A DNA stretch of 64,000 nt from Akanthomyces muscarius (taxonomy: Eukaryota > Ascomycota > Sordariomycetes > Hypocreales > Cordycipitaceae): NCBI RefSeq assembly GCF_028009165.1, contig NW_026611618.1:1240001-1304000 (forward strand), written 5' to 3'. Numbering within the stretch: the stretch's first letter is position 1; every line of letters starts with the position of its first letter. The notes under the pieces are model-generated. The model saw only the letters and a list, made by a program, of their open reading frames with translations, did not search any database and was not told the DNA's origin. Both the position numbers and the translations under genes were made by a program. This document shows positions 36,377-47,519 of the stretch, piece by piece.

Positions 36377-36825
36377 TTTCAGCTAGAGCGGCGAGTGTCT
36401 CGTGTAATTTCGATCGCTGCTCCTCCGTTTTTACCCCTTCGTCAAGTATCAACTGCGAAATTGACGGAGCAAGATAAATCAGGCTCGATGGCTGTTGGCC
36501 CTGGCTGCTGCCCCCACAATTCCCCTAGGCGAGCACCTTTACACACAGGCAACACGGATTAGCATTACTGGCACTTCTCAGGTTAAGGTTCATAAACTGG
36601 TAGCGAGCGAATTGGACAAAGAAATGTATAATTAGAGATATTGCTACCGAACTAATCGCTGGAACACAACACACAGTCGGTTCAATACAGAACGACCACA
36701 ACGTGTCTGGTCTGTGCAGTCTTCCATTTTAGAAGGGGGTATCCGACCACATCAATCTTTCACAAACAGACGATTATTCGAAGTTTCAGCTGAACATGTT
36801 TCCAGATGCACCTCGCGCATACCAT
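36377..36825. promoter_or_regulatory. Promoter region of the BRCT gene downstream of PNS1
   Basis: About 450 bases between the PNS1 3' end and the BRCT gene start on the same strand. No other gene seen. Confidence 0.4.
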
Positions 36826-38636
36826 TTACCGGTCGTAGATGACTTGCTGGACGCGAGGGTACAAACGGACCATCTCTTGGTACAACTCGGGGTGGTCGCG
36901 GACCATGACCTGGGGGTCCCAGCCGGCAGCGACAAAGATGGTCTCAATACCGCTGGAGATTGGCGTGGTGAAGATGTTGGCAATCTGGAAACCAATAAGG
37001 AAAGCAAAGGCCACAATAACAACGGTGAAGCCGCCTCCGTTGTTGTAGGCTGGCTTGGTGATCTCGAGGTAAACATATGCGAGCAGAGCGCAAGCGTAGC
37101 CGACGAACATGGCACCAAAGGACAGAACGGGACCAATGAGACATTCCTAGGAGGGAGGTTAGCGGATGCGTGCAAAAGAGATTGGTAGAAAGGCCAGGCT
37201 TACGTTGACGAGGGCATCGATACCGCGGTCTTTGATCATCTTCCATGTATCCTTGGCAGCAGCAATGTACTTCTTTCCGTACAAGGCAATGTGAGCATAG
37301 GCATATCGGTTAATGAATTCCACAGCCCACTCAATGATGCCCAGAAGGCACTGGAGAACACAGAAGAAAGCCATGCCAATGAAGCCGCCGATGCCACCAT
37401 CTTGGCCAGACTGTTGTCTAGCAACTGAGCAGAGCTGGCGGAGGAATTGAATGATAGCAACAATCAGACTGCCCAACGCAATGGACCCGAAGCTGTAGGT
37501 CAGGGCACGTTTGGTGGAGCTGCGAGTGGCGTCCTTGGGGAAGTTATGAACGGCGAAATACCAGGCACCGTAGACGCCACAAATGATTGTGTGGATGGTA
37601 TTTTTGAGCCACTCTGTAATCCAGTACATGGCGAATGTTATGAAGGCAACCAAGCCAATGACGGTGCTGCTGCTGCAGTTGGAGCCGTTGGGGCCGCAGT
37701 GAGGATTGTTGGCCGAGGGTTCCCATCGAACGTAGATACCGACCATGGTGGCGGAGAACCAGGCGGCGAGCGCTGTAGCCAGAAGACCGCCGACGAAGCT
37801 GACGATGAATACATGGCCGTACCTCTTGCTGACGTCGATGCTGGTGCGAAGCATGAGAGCTGAAAAGGGAATTCGAGGAATCCACGTCCAAAAAGCAAAG
37901 GCGGTGAAGAGGGCGAAGACAAGGAAGACGATGCCGGCAGACCAGTACTTTTTGTACAAATAGTAGATGGCAGTTCCAAATGCAAACACCAAGTTGAGAA
38001 TACCAGTCACCCAGATGAAAGCTTTGGGAAAGGTGCGTGCCAGACCGAGATAGCCAATCGAGAGAATAAAAGCGCAACCGAGAGTGATGGCAAAGAGAAT
38101 CAGGGTGTTGGAGTTGAGCGAGAACGAATTGCCATTGTCGATGCCATTGCCAGGTTGCCCACTGACGTAGCCGCGAAGAGCAATCACAGAGACAGCGACA
38201 TAGCCGGCAAATACAAGGAGGAACTATACGTGGAGAAACTCGGTGTTAGCATGCAAACCTCCAGAGGTATTGCAGCGTTGCGCAGTGACAGAGACGGCAT
38301 GAGGTTGGGGCGGGAGACGAGACGTACGAGAATACCAGCCCACAAGTCGTTGTACTTGGGCTTTTCAATCTTGAAAGCCTGATCGAAACCGTACTTTTCA
38401 TCATTAGGCTTCGGAGGGTTGTAGCTATAGGCGGGAGGGGGCCCGTAGTTGTTGCCGCCCTGGTCGTAGCCGCCGTCGTAGCCTCCATGATTCTGCTGGG
38501 GCGGAGGCGGCTGCTGCTGCTGCTGCCATTGACCCTGATTGTATTGCTGCTGGTTGTACTGAGGTTGACCATACTGTTGTTGACCATTGTTGTACTGCTG
38601 AGGCGGCGGGCCGCCATTGTAGTAATTGTCACCCAT
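36826..38636 (-). CDS. PNS1: Choline-transporter-like protein PNS1 (CTL/SLC44 family)
   Basis: Complement(join(36826..37146, 37204..38223, 38328..38636)) gives 549 residues. The first 80 residues are Gln/Tyr/Pro/Gly-rich and disordered, almost prion-like. About ten hydrophobic membrane spans follow, starting with FLLVFAGYVAVSVIALRGYV. The CTL-family signature lies in the third quarter of the protein: a cysteine-bearing FCVLQCLLGIIEW followed by FINRYAYAHIALYGKKY. An extracellular loop has several cysteines (HCGPNGSNCSSS). Family members sit in the plasma membrane; animal relatives move choline or ethanolamine, while the fungal substrate is not firmly known. Exon phases close cleanly, and the protein length matches fungal PNS1. 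The identification is secure, the transport substrate is not. Confidence 0.94.
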
Positions 38637-40097
38637 GCTTGCGGTGGCTTGTGTGTTTTCGTCGCGACAAGAGGCAGGGGGCCGGGCGAGTTGCAGGTAG
38701 CTGCGCCTGGATATATGATCGATCGGAGCAAAGCTCGTATGCGCCGGGCCGAATTCAAAAGCACGCCCAAAAGGGAAGCACTAAAATGAAGGGCGAAGCT
38801 GGTAAAAGAAAGGAACGATGCCCCCGCGGAGAAAGGATGAAGAGGGAAAAATAAAATGCTGTCCTTGCAGAAAAAGGTGACAGGGAAAATAAGCTGGCAG
38901 ACTGTAGCGCGGGGGGGAGGAAGCGCACGGCGAAACAGGCAGTGCTGGAATGCCAAGTCGCAAGGACAGCGGCCTGTTGCTGGGCGGGAGCGGGACAGAC
39001 AGTCGCTACCAGGATTAGCGTCGCAAGAAGCCTCGTGCGCTGGGTCTCTGGTTATTATTTAGCTTGGCGTGCAGCTTTGTGTTTTCTGATACTCTTTTCG
39101 CAACTCACCTTTCCCGCCTTTAGCCTGGGGATGCCCTCTTCTCTCTCTCTTTTCCTTTCGCTCTCGAGATGCCGGAACCGAGTCGATGGAGACGAACGCG
39201 CAGGATCAACCATGCGCAGGCTGTTGACTGGCTGCTTGGCTCGGTAGCTCTGGTTTAGCTTCCGAGCTAAGGTTCTGAGGTGGGCGTCATCGGCCTATTT
39301 GCTCGCCTCCACAAGGCCAGCTCGAGCTCTGCATTGGCCGTGCTTGGGAGCTGCAAGGCGCTGTGTGGGCCGCTGCGATAGATTGCCGGACGCCGGAAAT
39401 TGGCTGGGCCGTGTAGAGCCACAATGCCCAGGTGGTGAGGTCATACAGGTGCCATTTTTCAGCTGTGCTGCCAAAGTGTTTACTGAGTACTGGTAGGGTG
39501 CCTTCTTGATTGCCCCGATGTGCTGCGTGTAGGGATTGCCTGTCCATCGCAAAGTGGCTTCACGCCGATCGATTTCGTGTGCTTCAGAGCTACCAGTAAT
39601 GTTGATCTTATTCATATCAGCACTTGAATATTATCGGTTCAGGCCACGGAATCAAAATGCCACCGCCTCTGTAAATGTACGCATTCGCCGTCTGCTTTGG
39701 CCAACGCCTTGCACAGGCCTGCGTTCAGCCTGTCTCAGCAGCGCTCCGCTCCTCCCACCAGCACCCACCGACTTGCTCCAGTTACAGCGCATTTATACTT
39801 TACTAGTGGCGTCTCAGGGGCATTTGTGATCAGAGGGCGGCTACTCGTATTTTTGGTTGCCAAATCAAGATGAAGGATAAAAGAAGAATCCGAATTCGGA
39901 TGATTTCATGATGCAAGTCGGCTGTACCTTTTTTTTTTTTTTTTCGGAACCCGCCAGATAGCAACCGGCAACCAATTGGCCACCAATCCACGTAAGCAGG
40001 CTAGAGTCTTGCCGGCCATCCGTCTTCCACCAAGACCAATTCATCAAGCTTGGCTTGTGCTTGATATCATACAAGTGCCAATTTTTCCAAGGGCTTC
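38637..40097. promoter_or_regulatory. Divergent intergenic region between PNS1 and APA2
   Basis: 1.46 kb containing both promoters. The PNS1-proximal side is purine-rich on the + strand, and a 16-base T run lies at 39929-39944. No gene supported. Confidence 0.4.
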
Positions 40098-41045
40098 ATG
40101 GATCAGTCATTCTTGATCTCAGAGTTTGACCGGCTGGTTAGCGAGGGTCTGGTCCTGTACGACGACAAGCAGACTCTTGTGCAGCAGCAAGACGGTGGCT
40201 TACCTGTAAGTTGCTCCAACTTTCCACATGGGGCCTTTTCATCTCGTCCGCGCACTAGACTGACACTTTGCCAGTTTCAGTTTGTCCTTACCTCTGCTCT
40301 GAACAAGAAGCCGACGGCTGCTACTGCCGGAGAACAATCCAAGGAGCTGGTCGAGAACAAAGTGCGCCCCGGAAGCGACATTGACACAAACGGCTACGAG
40401 GTTGGCGAGGTCGGCGGCTCGCATCTTCTCGTCGCCAACAAGTTCTGCTATGCGCGGCCACACTACCTGCTCCTGACCAAGGATGGCTATTGCCGGCAGT
40501 ATGAGCCGCTCAACAGAGCCGACCTCACCGCCGCCTGGTCTCTCCTCTGCGGCCGTGGCGCCGACAACTTTGCTATCTTTTTCAACTGCGGCAAAGGAGC
40601 TGGATACAGTCGGCTGCACAAACACATGCAACTGATGCCAATCCCAGTCAATACCTTTGCGTCTTTTCTGGATTCGGCAGATGGCGCCGAGCCGGACGTT
40701 CCTTTTCAATGGTTCTACCAGCGCTGCTCGAACTCGAGCCCAGCATCCGCCGACGACGTTGTCGAGACCTATGACAAATTGCTGAAGCAAGCTACCGAGG
40801 CTCTAGCCACATTTCAGGACTGCGAGAAGGACGACTTCCCCGGAGCTGCCTGCTCCCACAACGTCATAATGACCGCACGATGGATCGTCGTGATTCCGCG
40901 TCGCAGACCTTCTGTCCGCGCCGAATCTGGAGCAAATGCCATGGGAATGCTGGGATACATTGCCGTGTCATCGCAAGCAGACATTGATAACTGGACGGAT
41001 CAAGGGCTCTGCAACTTGCTTCGCCAGCTAGGCGTGCCCAAGTAA
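40098..41045 (+). CDS. APA2: Ap4A phosphorylase (ATP adenylyltransferase)
   Basis: Join(40098..40205, 40275..41045) gives 292 residues. The enzyme splits diadenosine tetraphosphate with phosphate to ATP and ADP, controlling Ap4A levels in the cytosol. The HIT-like catalytic motif HKHMQ lies at about 151-155 (histidine triad variant H-x-H-x-Q). It is preceded by LLTKDGYCRQYEPLNRADL and FNCGKGAGYSRLH, all characteristic of fungal Apa1/Apa2. The 69-base intron (GTAAGT..TTGCCAG) keeps frame and has no stop, so the uninterrupted frame would carry 23 extra residues not expected in the family. At 292 residues the protein is slightly shorter than the yeast enzymes. Confidence 0.93.
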   Translation: MDQSFLISEFDRLVSEGLVLYDDKQTLVQQQDGGLPVSCSNFPHGAFSSRPRTRLTLCQFQFVLTSALNKKPTAATAGEQSKELVENKVRPGSDIDTNGYEVGEVGGSHLLVANKFCYARPHYLLLTKDGYCRQYEPLNRADLTAAWSLLCGRGADNFAIFFNCGKGAGYSRLHKHMQLMPIPVNTFASFLDSADGAEPDVPFQWFYQRCSNSSPASADDVVETYDKLLKQATEALATFQDCEKDDFPGAACSHNVIMTARWIVVIPRRRPSVRAESGANAMGMLGYIAVSSQADIDNWTDQGLCNLLRQLGVPK

Positions 41046-41341
41046 TGATTCACTTTAGCGAATTTAGGGAGCCGCGGATGGACACGACAGACATGACCGG
41101 AAGGAAAATACACGATAGAGTTTCACTTAGACTTCTGGATCGAGATAGAAAATCACTTGTAAGGGATCGACATATGCACCAAAATAACAGAGAAGGGAAA
41201 TGGTATGAGCATAATTAGACTATAGATTCGTTGATATATATACTCATCAACTATGGCCCGCCATAGTTGCACATTCAAATAAAATATAGACATGTATCAT
41301 AAAATGATATGTACAGAGACTTCGGAGACCTTGACAGCCCG

Positions 41342-43195
41342 CTAAGCCGTGGCGAATCGCGGGTTGATTCTGTCCTGGAACACAACTGTTCCGTTGAGGA
41401 AGACTGTGCCGCTCTTGAGGATTGGTACACGACCCGGGTGAGTGCCATTGGCAGGATTGTTGACAACTGTGCCGTTTTCGTAAATAATGCCATTCCACAG
41501 CGGTATAATCTTCTTCGGGCTGGAATCAGGCTGCAGACTCATCACAAACGTATTCTCTCTCGGCAGAAGCGGCGAGCGCTGCTTGCTAATGTCGCAGTTT
41601 TCGCTTATCATGTACAGGTTCATGCCGATGGCTAGAGTGTACATTTCGGCGCTGAGCTGATCCCAGCTGTGGCGCCCGTCGACGACGACACCGATGTAGT
41701 CGACCAGCGCGACGGTGGGGAAGACCTCGGGGCTCATGTTGTTCAGGCCCATCCAGTACAGAGCAGGATTCGTCGGCTGGATCGCCATCTGCTCAATGGT
41801 GAGCGCCGTCGTCGTGAAGGGGTCCGCGCTGATGATCCACTGGCCGATGAGGAACTGGTCGTTGTTGAAATTGCCTGACCGTCCGACAGTTTTCCACTTT
41901 GTCGTCTGGTCGTTGGCGACCTTTTCGGTGTCGGGCAGGTTGGACCAATTGTCCCAAACATCCATCATTTCCGTCTTGTAGATACCATCTCCAATAGAGT
42001 CGTGGGGAACGTCATCTTTTAAGTTTGAAGTGTCGAGCAAGAACAAAACACAGCCTTTGCCGCCGTTTTGGTCCATGAAGTAGGACGCCTTTTGCTTGTT
42101 GAACTTGGTGTTCATGTCAAGATTGCCGCAGCGGTTGTTGACGCCCTTGAGCTTGCCGAAGAACTCGTTGACCATGTCGGCTGTCCAGTAAATGGGCCCA
42201 AAGCTGGGGATATTGCGGATGCCAATTAGGTACCGAACACGGAAAAAGACAAGTTCGCCGGGATTCTCTGCAGTGAACTGGTTGACTTCCTGAATGACTT
42301 CATCAAGAGCCTCCCCGCTGTTGCCAATGGCGACATCGGCCTTTTCGTTGTTGACATGCAGGATCCAGTAGCCGTACTTGCTGGTGTCCGTCGCATTGTG
42401 AACCGTACCCACACGCAAATCAAAGAGACGCGAGCCGGCGCGCAGTTGATCGTAGATGGTAAGGCCCTGCGTCTGAGTATTGGGCGCAGAACCAAGGGAA
42501 GCTAGATTGCCGCTGATTCGGCTCATTCCCGCGTCATGTGTACCAGGAAGGAACAGGTGCTGGACTTGACGATCTTTGATAACATCATAAATTCCCTTCA
42601 TCCAATTCCCAGGGCCATGACGGAGGGATGCTTTGAAACCGTAAGAGTCACTACCAGTGATAACGAGCGTCACCGGGGACTCCTTGCCAGGATCAGAGTA
42701 CTCGCGCTGGCCAAGGCCCATCCCGCTCAAATCGAAAATAGTCCGGCGAGGGTAGTCATCAGGGATATGGGTGGTCGTGCGGACCATGAACTTCTTGTTG
42801 GCTCCCTGAATGGAATAATACGCCTCGCCATTGTCGTCGACGTGGTTTTTGCCAGCCTTGGAAGTATACTTGGCCACATTTTGGCGTGAGCGGCCCTGGG
42901 GAATGTCATCCCAGTCGAAAATGTCCATCTGGTACGAGTGGGTGGCTCCCTTGTCCAGGACAAAGCGGTGGGGGGTGAGGTTGACGATGGTGATGTATTG
43001 CTTGGCCGGGAAGCCCACCTTTCCAAACGGAATGAGTGCCCATGGCTGGTAGCTGCCAGCTCGGGGCACCTCGGGGCTGTAGGTTCTGTCTTCTTTTTGG
43101 CAACTGCTGTCTCTGGAAGAAAGGTTCTGCTGGCCACTGACGAGCACGAAGCTCCAAAGGCTGGCAACAAGCGCCGATAGCGCGAGGTGTCTCAT
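41342..43195 (-). CDS. Secreted PI-PLC X-domain-like protein
   Basis: One uninterrupted exon of 617 residues. A signal peptide is clear (MRHLALSALVASLWSFVLVS, then GQQ). Residues about 60-190 form an unassigned N-terminal domain. The phosphatidylinositol-specific phospholipase C X-like domain then begins with HLFLPGTHDAGMSR (catalytic-type histidine near 220), SRLFDLRVGTV, and WILHVNNEKAD with a second histidine near 280, the pattern expected of the acid-base pair. Glu and Arg of FFRVRYL may be equivalent to the substrate-binding residues. There is no Y, C2 or EF-hand region, so it resembles bacterial-type or XD phospholipases rather than eukaryotic signalling PLCs. Several NxT/NxS sites near the C-terminus fit secretion. 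A TATATATA box lies about 85 bases upstream. Substrate is unknown; a role in GPI or phosphoinositide cleavage is inference. Confidence 0.85.
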   Translation of the reverse strand: MRHLALSALVASLWSFVLVSGQQNLSSRDSSCQKEDRTYSPEVPRAGSYQPWALIPFGKVGFPAKQYITIVNLTPHRFVLDKGATHSYQMDIFDWDDIPQGRSRQNVAKYTSKAGKNHVDDNGEAYYSIQGANKKFMVRTTTHIPDDYPRRTIFDLSGMGLGQREYSDPGKESPVTLVITGSDSYGFKASLRHGPGNWMKGIYDVIKDRQVQHLFLPGTHDAGMSRISGNLASLGSAPNTQTQGLTIYDQLRAGSRLFDLRVGTVHNATDTSKYGYWILHVNNEKADVAIGNSGEALDEVIQEVNQFTAENPGELVFFRVRYLIGIRNIPSFGPIYWTADMVNEFFGKLKGVNNRCGNLDMNTKFNKQKASYFMDQNGGKGCVLFLLDTSNLKDDVPHDSIGDGIYKTEMMDVWDNWSNLPDTEKVANDQTTKWKTVGRSGNFNNDQFLIGQWIISADPFTTTALTIEQMAIQPTNPALYWMGLNNMSPEVFPTVALVDYIGVVVDGRHSWDQLSAEMYTLAIGMNLYMISENCDISKQRSPLLPRENTFVMSLQPDSSPKKIIPLWNGIIYENGTVVNNPANGTHPGRVPILKSGTVFLNGTVVFQDRINPRFATA

Positions 43196-43274
43196 GGTGA
43201 CGCTGTATTTGGGACTGGAAACTGCAATCTACCAGAAACAGGAAACGCTACAAGACAGGAACCAGCGCTCACGA

Positions 43275-43296
43275 ACTGTATATATAGCTATACAGT
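43275..43296 (-). promoter_or_regulatory. Putative TATA box in an 8-bp inverted repeat, PI-PLC-like gene promoter
   Basis: ACTGTATA and TATACAGT arms flank six bases, and the left half contains TATATATA about 85 bases before the ATG at 43195. A position typical for a fungal TATA element. Confidence 0.5.
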
Positions 43297-44054
43297 CAGG
43301 ATACCGAAGCATCACATGGCCAGGGAGACAGGAGCTCTTTACTCTGCGCGAAGAGCGCAGCTCTATATAAGACTGCCAAGAAACCATCCGGGCTGACTGA
43401 CATTGCCGCATGAACGAGCGGGAGGTTTAAACTACCGATTTGGCAGGTGAAGCAACCACGCACCGGCATGTAGGTGCCAGTGCGCCATTGCAACAATGGG
43501 ATTTGGCAAATTGAACCCTTGCATGTTCATGGCGGGCAGCTGTTAGTGCCAGGGGATTGCGGTCAGCATCGACGCTGTCGGACGCTTCCTGGAGCGTGAC
43601 TGGTGGATGGAGACAGGCGCAACGCTAAAATGGGCCACGGCGCCACCTGAATGTCCCATTGTGGGCGGGCCTCTTGGATGCCGAGCATCAAGTGACGCCG
43701 AGCAGCGCCCGTCAGACGACAAAATCGTTGCTTTTTGGCTTTGGAGTGTTGAACTGGGCTTGCTGGAGGCTGTCGTGGTTGTATTCTCGTGAGAAGTCTG
43801 TTTCCCGTTGCACGGTGTTGACAGCTGACGGATCACAAAACTTACAACCCGTTGAAAGTAGGATGGGCAAATATGCTTCTGGCACATATGTACGGAACTA
43901 GAAAATGCAGGATCGCCATGGCGGAGCGGATCGTAAGTTGGACACGGCTTGGGAGAGGAGCTCGGTTGCCCATCTTGCCGACCAGGATCTTGCCAGTCAG
44001 AGTGTGGTTTTTTCCCACCGACACAAAAGTGCGCTTTTCCCTTGCAGATGGGTT

Positions 44055-44092
44055 TCTCTTCCTCGTCGCCGCCTCTCTTCCTCGTCGCCGCC
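44055..44092 (+). repeat. Tandem duplication of a 19-base pyrimidine-rich unit
   Basis: TCTCTTCCTCGTCGCCGCC occurs twice in immediate succession, followed by a partial third start. Confidence 0.85.
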
Positions 44093-44881
44093 TCTCTTCT
44101 TCTGACTTGCATCGCTAGTCTCCCCGCACGGTGGCGCACAATCCCAGCGACCAATCTCCGACCAGAACAGGGCCTTCCCGTCCTGGCAGGGGCCGTTGTG
44201 GGCTGAACTCTACAGTTCCCTCCCTGCATGCCGATCGTCTTATTGGCCCAGCACTATTCGCGTATCGAAGTCCTGCGCTGAAAGCCAAAAAAAGGAAAAT
44301 TGGCAACTGATCGAGGCGTAGGAACGCCGAGGCAGAATCGAAAGGATAACCCACGTTGCCGGTGAAGCAAAAGGGTACATGTAAATGCGAATACGATCGA
44401 GTTTGATGCGCACAAAATCGCCCGTTCCATTGTGCCCTTGTCATGCAGCTGGTAATATTGGCGTGCTGCATGCAAGCCACTTGTGGCCGGCCGCACATGG
44501 TGCGTGGTGCTAGCATGTGATGGGTTGGGTAACGGCCAATGACAGCAGATGAGCATTGCAACGACTTGGCATGGTAGGCCTTGCACTTTTGCAAACATGG
44601 ATTCAACGAGGTGTTTTTGACCACGAAGTAAAAGGGGTGTTGACAGCTTGAATAATCTTGTGCAACAGAATTGTACGCTCGGTGAGGTTCCTGAATTGCT
44701 TGGCACTGGTAGAAGCTTACACGTTGGTCCACATGGTTGGCTAAGAGAAACATACCGAGCTTCGGCCCGGTATTCTGCAGGGACGAGAAAGTCATTTCCT
44801 AAAGACTTTGATTTGAAGTCGGGCATCTAATTGCTTAACTTTTGATGCCGACCAAAGTTGGGCATCGAACTGGTTTGGCTT

Positions 44882-47092
44882 TCACGCAATGCCCCTGTCT
44901 TTAAAGAATGCCTTTGGATCTGGCTCGCGACCCAGAAACTCGGTCAGATACTTCAGCTCATCCATCGTGCCGCCCCGTTCCAGAATAATGTGACGATAGC
45001 GCCGGCCCTGTGATTTGCTCATCGGGCTCTGCTTAAAGGCCGAGTAAAACATGTCCGCCGAGAAGACCTCCGAGAAGAGGTAGCCGTAGTAGCCAGCGTC
45101 ATAGCCTGTGATGAAGTGATCGATAATCAGATGCCCATGACCCCATTCCCTGTATCGTGTCAGTTATTGGGGTTTCCAGTTCCAAAGAAAGACATGCACG
45201 CGCATCGACTCACACTCCCATTCCATCTGGACCGTGGAGGCCCGTAAGCTCTTCTCTCAGCTCGTTCCAAATCTTGGCGCAGTTCATCGCCTTGACGTGC
45301 TCCTGCGACTCGCCAGAGTGTATCACCATGTCGAATAGCGCAGTGTGGACACTGTCCCTCGCTGAAAGCGCCGCATTCATGTTTTTGGCCGCTACTAGCC
45401 TCGCAATCATTTCGTCTGGGATCGGCTCGCCTGTGTCCCAGCGACCCGAGAGGCGCTTCAACACGCTCGGTGTCCAGCACCAGTTCTCGAGCATCTGGGA
45501 GGGGGCCTCCAAAAAGTCGGCCTCTACGTCTCGCGCCCGTGCGTAGGTCGACTTGGTGGCGAGGGTATGGATGGCATGGCCGAGCTCGTGGAAAATGGTC
45601 ACGACGTCGTGGTGCTTGAGTAGCGCTGGCTTGGCGGCGCTGGGCTTGGGGAGGTTGCAGATGAGTACCGTCGACGGATAGAACTCGCTGCCGTCCTCAT
45701 TCCTGAAGCCGGATTGCAGAGTGAAGCATGCGTCGTGGCTGTATTTGTTGTCGCGTGGTTGTAGATCGAGATAGAGATAGCCACGGAATCCGCCACCAGC
45801 TTCATCGTCGTCCCAGACACTGTAAATGCTCGCATCTGGATGCCATGCAATGTCCTCAGATTTTCCAGTGGGACTGATCCTGGCACGATCGGCTTCGCTT
45901 AGATGCACAAAGACAAAGCCAAACAACTCCTCAAAGACTTTGAGCATGGCACTAAACGTCAGCTCTGCAGGAAAGTATTGTGATGTCGCCACCTCGTCAA
46001 CACTGAACTCTTTGCTCCTTCTCACCCGGCTGTAAAAGAGTTTGTCCCAAAAATATAGTTTTCCGTCAAATAGAGCGCCGCGTTCCTCGCAGTCCTTCTT
46101 CTTGTAGCTGAGAAGAGTGGCAATGTCTGCTTTGACGCCGTCTTCCGTTAGATCTTTGATCTCCTGGAGCATTGCATTGACTCGTTCCGGAGTTTTTGCC
46201 ATACGACCACTGATTCTGAATTCAGCATGGTTCTTGAAACCAACCAGGCGTGCCGCTTCGTCGCGCAACTCAATAATCTTCTGGAACAACGGGGCATTCA
46301 CATTTGCCTGGTAGGGTGATCAGTTCCATCATCGTACCGTTGTCAATAACAAATACGCACCCTGTTAACCACTGCAAGCATATATGTCTGTCTTGTAGCC
46401 TCGTGAACGGCATATGTGTAGAGCGGGACCAAATGGTCGTATTTGAACGTCACTTTGACTCTGCCCTCATTTTCACCGGAGCCCTGTTCTAATCCAGCGA
46501 TCTCGATATCATCTTCGGGAATTCCTTCCAGTTCTTCTGGCCGAAACCACACAGCGTCAGTGTCTTCGTCCAAAATCTTTTGTGCAGATAGGCTCAGGCT
46601 GCTGATTTCCTTTTGCACCGCTCTAAAGCGCTCGCGATCGGGCCCTGAGGGTAGCAGAAGCCCATTCCGGACGTTGCGTTGCCACTCCTTCTCAAGCAGG
46701 TGGAGGCTCTCCCCGTCTAGACCTTGGCTGTGTCGGGTGGCGTATGCTGCGTCAATGAGGGTAAATAGGTCCTCACGCGTGTTGCATTCGATATCAAACT
46801 CGTCAATGAGCTCCTCAACTTTGCGAGAGGCGTCTCGGAGTGAAGAATCGGGAGATGCCAGTTGATAGAATCCATTTACCCACTTAACCTTGTCGGCCTC
46901 ATTCTCGCTCAAGAGAATGGGCTTCATAACCGTCTCGAATGTAGCGGTAGCAGGAGTGACCTCGGCAACGATTTTGTCAAGTATTACCCGATGGCGCTCA
47001 AAAACACCATTGATGGTGGCGAGGACCGACTCGGCCGTGCCATTGAAACACGGAGGAGGCTGCGGAGGGCTCCTGTACTTGGCTGATTCCAT
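44882..47092 (-). CDS. PRD1: M3-family metallopeptidase (thimet oligopeptidase/saccharolysin)
   Basis: Complement(join(44882..45149, 45214..46307, 46361..47092)) gives 697 residues, the usual length for cytosolic thimet-type oligopeptidases. The zinc motif HELGH lies at about 484-488 (FHELGHAIHTLAT), with the third ligand expected in ARDVEADFLEAPSQ just downstream. DNKYSHDACFTLQSGF, CNLPKP and FITGYDAGYYGYLFSEVFS are conserved M3 segments. These enzymes degrade peptides of about 5-17 residues, finishing proteasome and vacuole products. No upstream in-frame ATG exists, so there is no visible mitochondrial presequence. The promoter holds a paired TGACTCA/TGAGTCA element, suggesting control by the amino-acid starvation factor CPC1/Gcn4, which would make sense for a peptide-recycling enzyme. 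Confidence 0.93.
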
Positions 47093-47519
47093 CGTGCAGT
47101 AACTTGATGTGGAAAAGCAACATGAAGCGAGCTGTCGGTCGATAATAGTCAGAGGTAAAACATTGCTATTATATAGCAAACGCGGCTGTTTATAAATTTG
47201 AGCCTGTCTTCAATTAGAAGCAAGGCACTACAAATAAGGCTGTCATCCAACTCGGCAGTGCCCGCTTGCCTGCCTCTGTACAGCCTCAAACTACGCTATC
47301 CTGCATTGTGTGTGGGGCGCCAGCCAACTGAGCAACATTGAGTTGACTCATTTGTGAGTCAACATAGGAACTTGTGTAGAGATCTTTACTCATCACGAAT
47401 AGGGCTTTGTTGACCTCTCAAATGTTACTAGAAGCTGGACAAAAGTGTGCCACATTAAAAAAGATCAGCCACAGGGAACGAGAGTAAAAGCTGCACCTCG
47501 TTTGACTACAGAGAATTAT
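47093..47519. promoter_or_regulatory. Promoter of the M3 peptidase gene
   Basis: 430 bases between the peptidase start and the stop of the next minus-strand gene. Reading in the gene's own sense, a TATATAAT element sits about 80 bases before the ATG (47168-47175) and a bZIP-type inverted repeat about 250-270 bases before it. Confidence 0.5.
47342..47363. promoter_or_regulatory. Inverted pair of Gcn4/CPC1-type TGACTCA sites
   Basis: GTTGACTCA and TGAGTCAAC are perfect 9-base inverted arms separated by TTTG. Each arm contains the full 7-base TGACTCA consensus bound by Gcn4/CPC1 and AP-1 proteins. Position is in the M3 peptidase promoter; binding is inferred. Confidence 0.7.

Larger units (their letters stand above)
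43196..44881. other. 1.7-kb region holding the PI-PLC-like gene promoter and the 3' side of the peptidase gene
   Basis: Both flanking genes lie on the minus strand. The near-gene part has TATA elements at 43279-43286 and 43365-43371. A 19-base unit is duplicated in tandem at 44055-44092. Open frames here are shadows without family resemblance. Confidence 0.4.

Noticed and set aside
46343..47179. N-terminal extension of the M3 peptidase that might be a mitochondrial presequence
   Set aside because: The upstream start is TTG, and the TATATAAT element lies right there, so the region is promoter; the ATG at 47092 is the first usable start.
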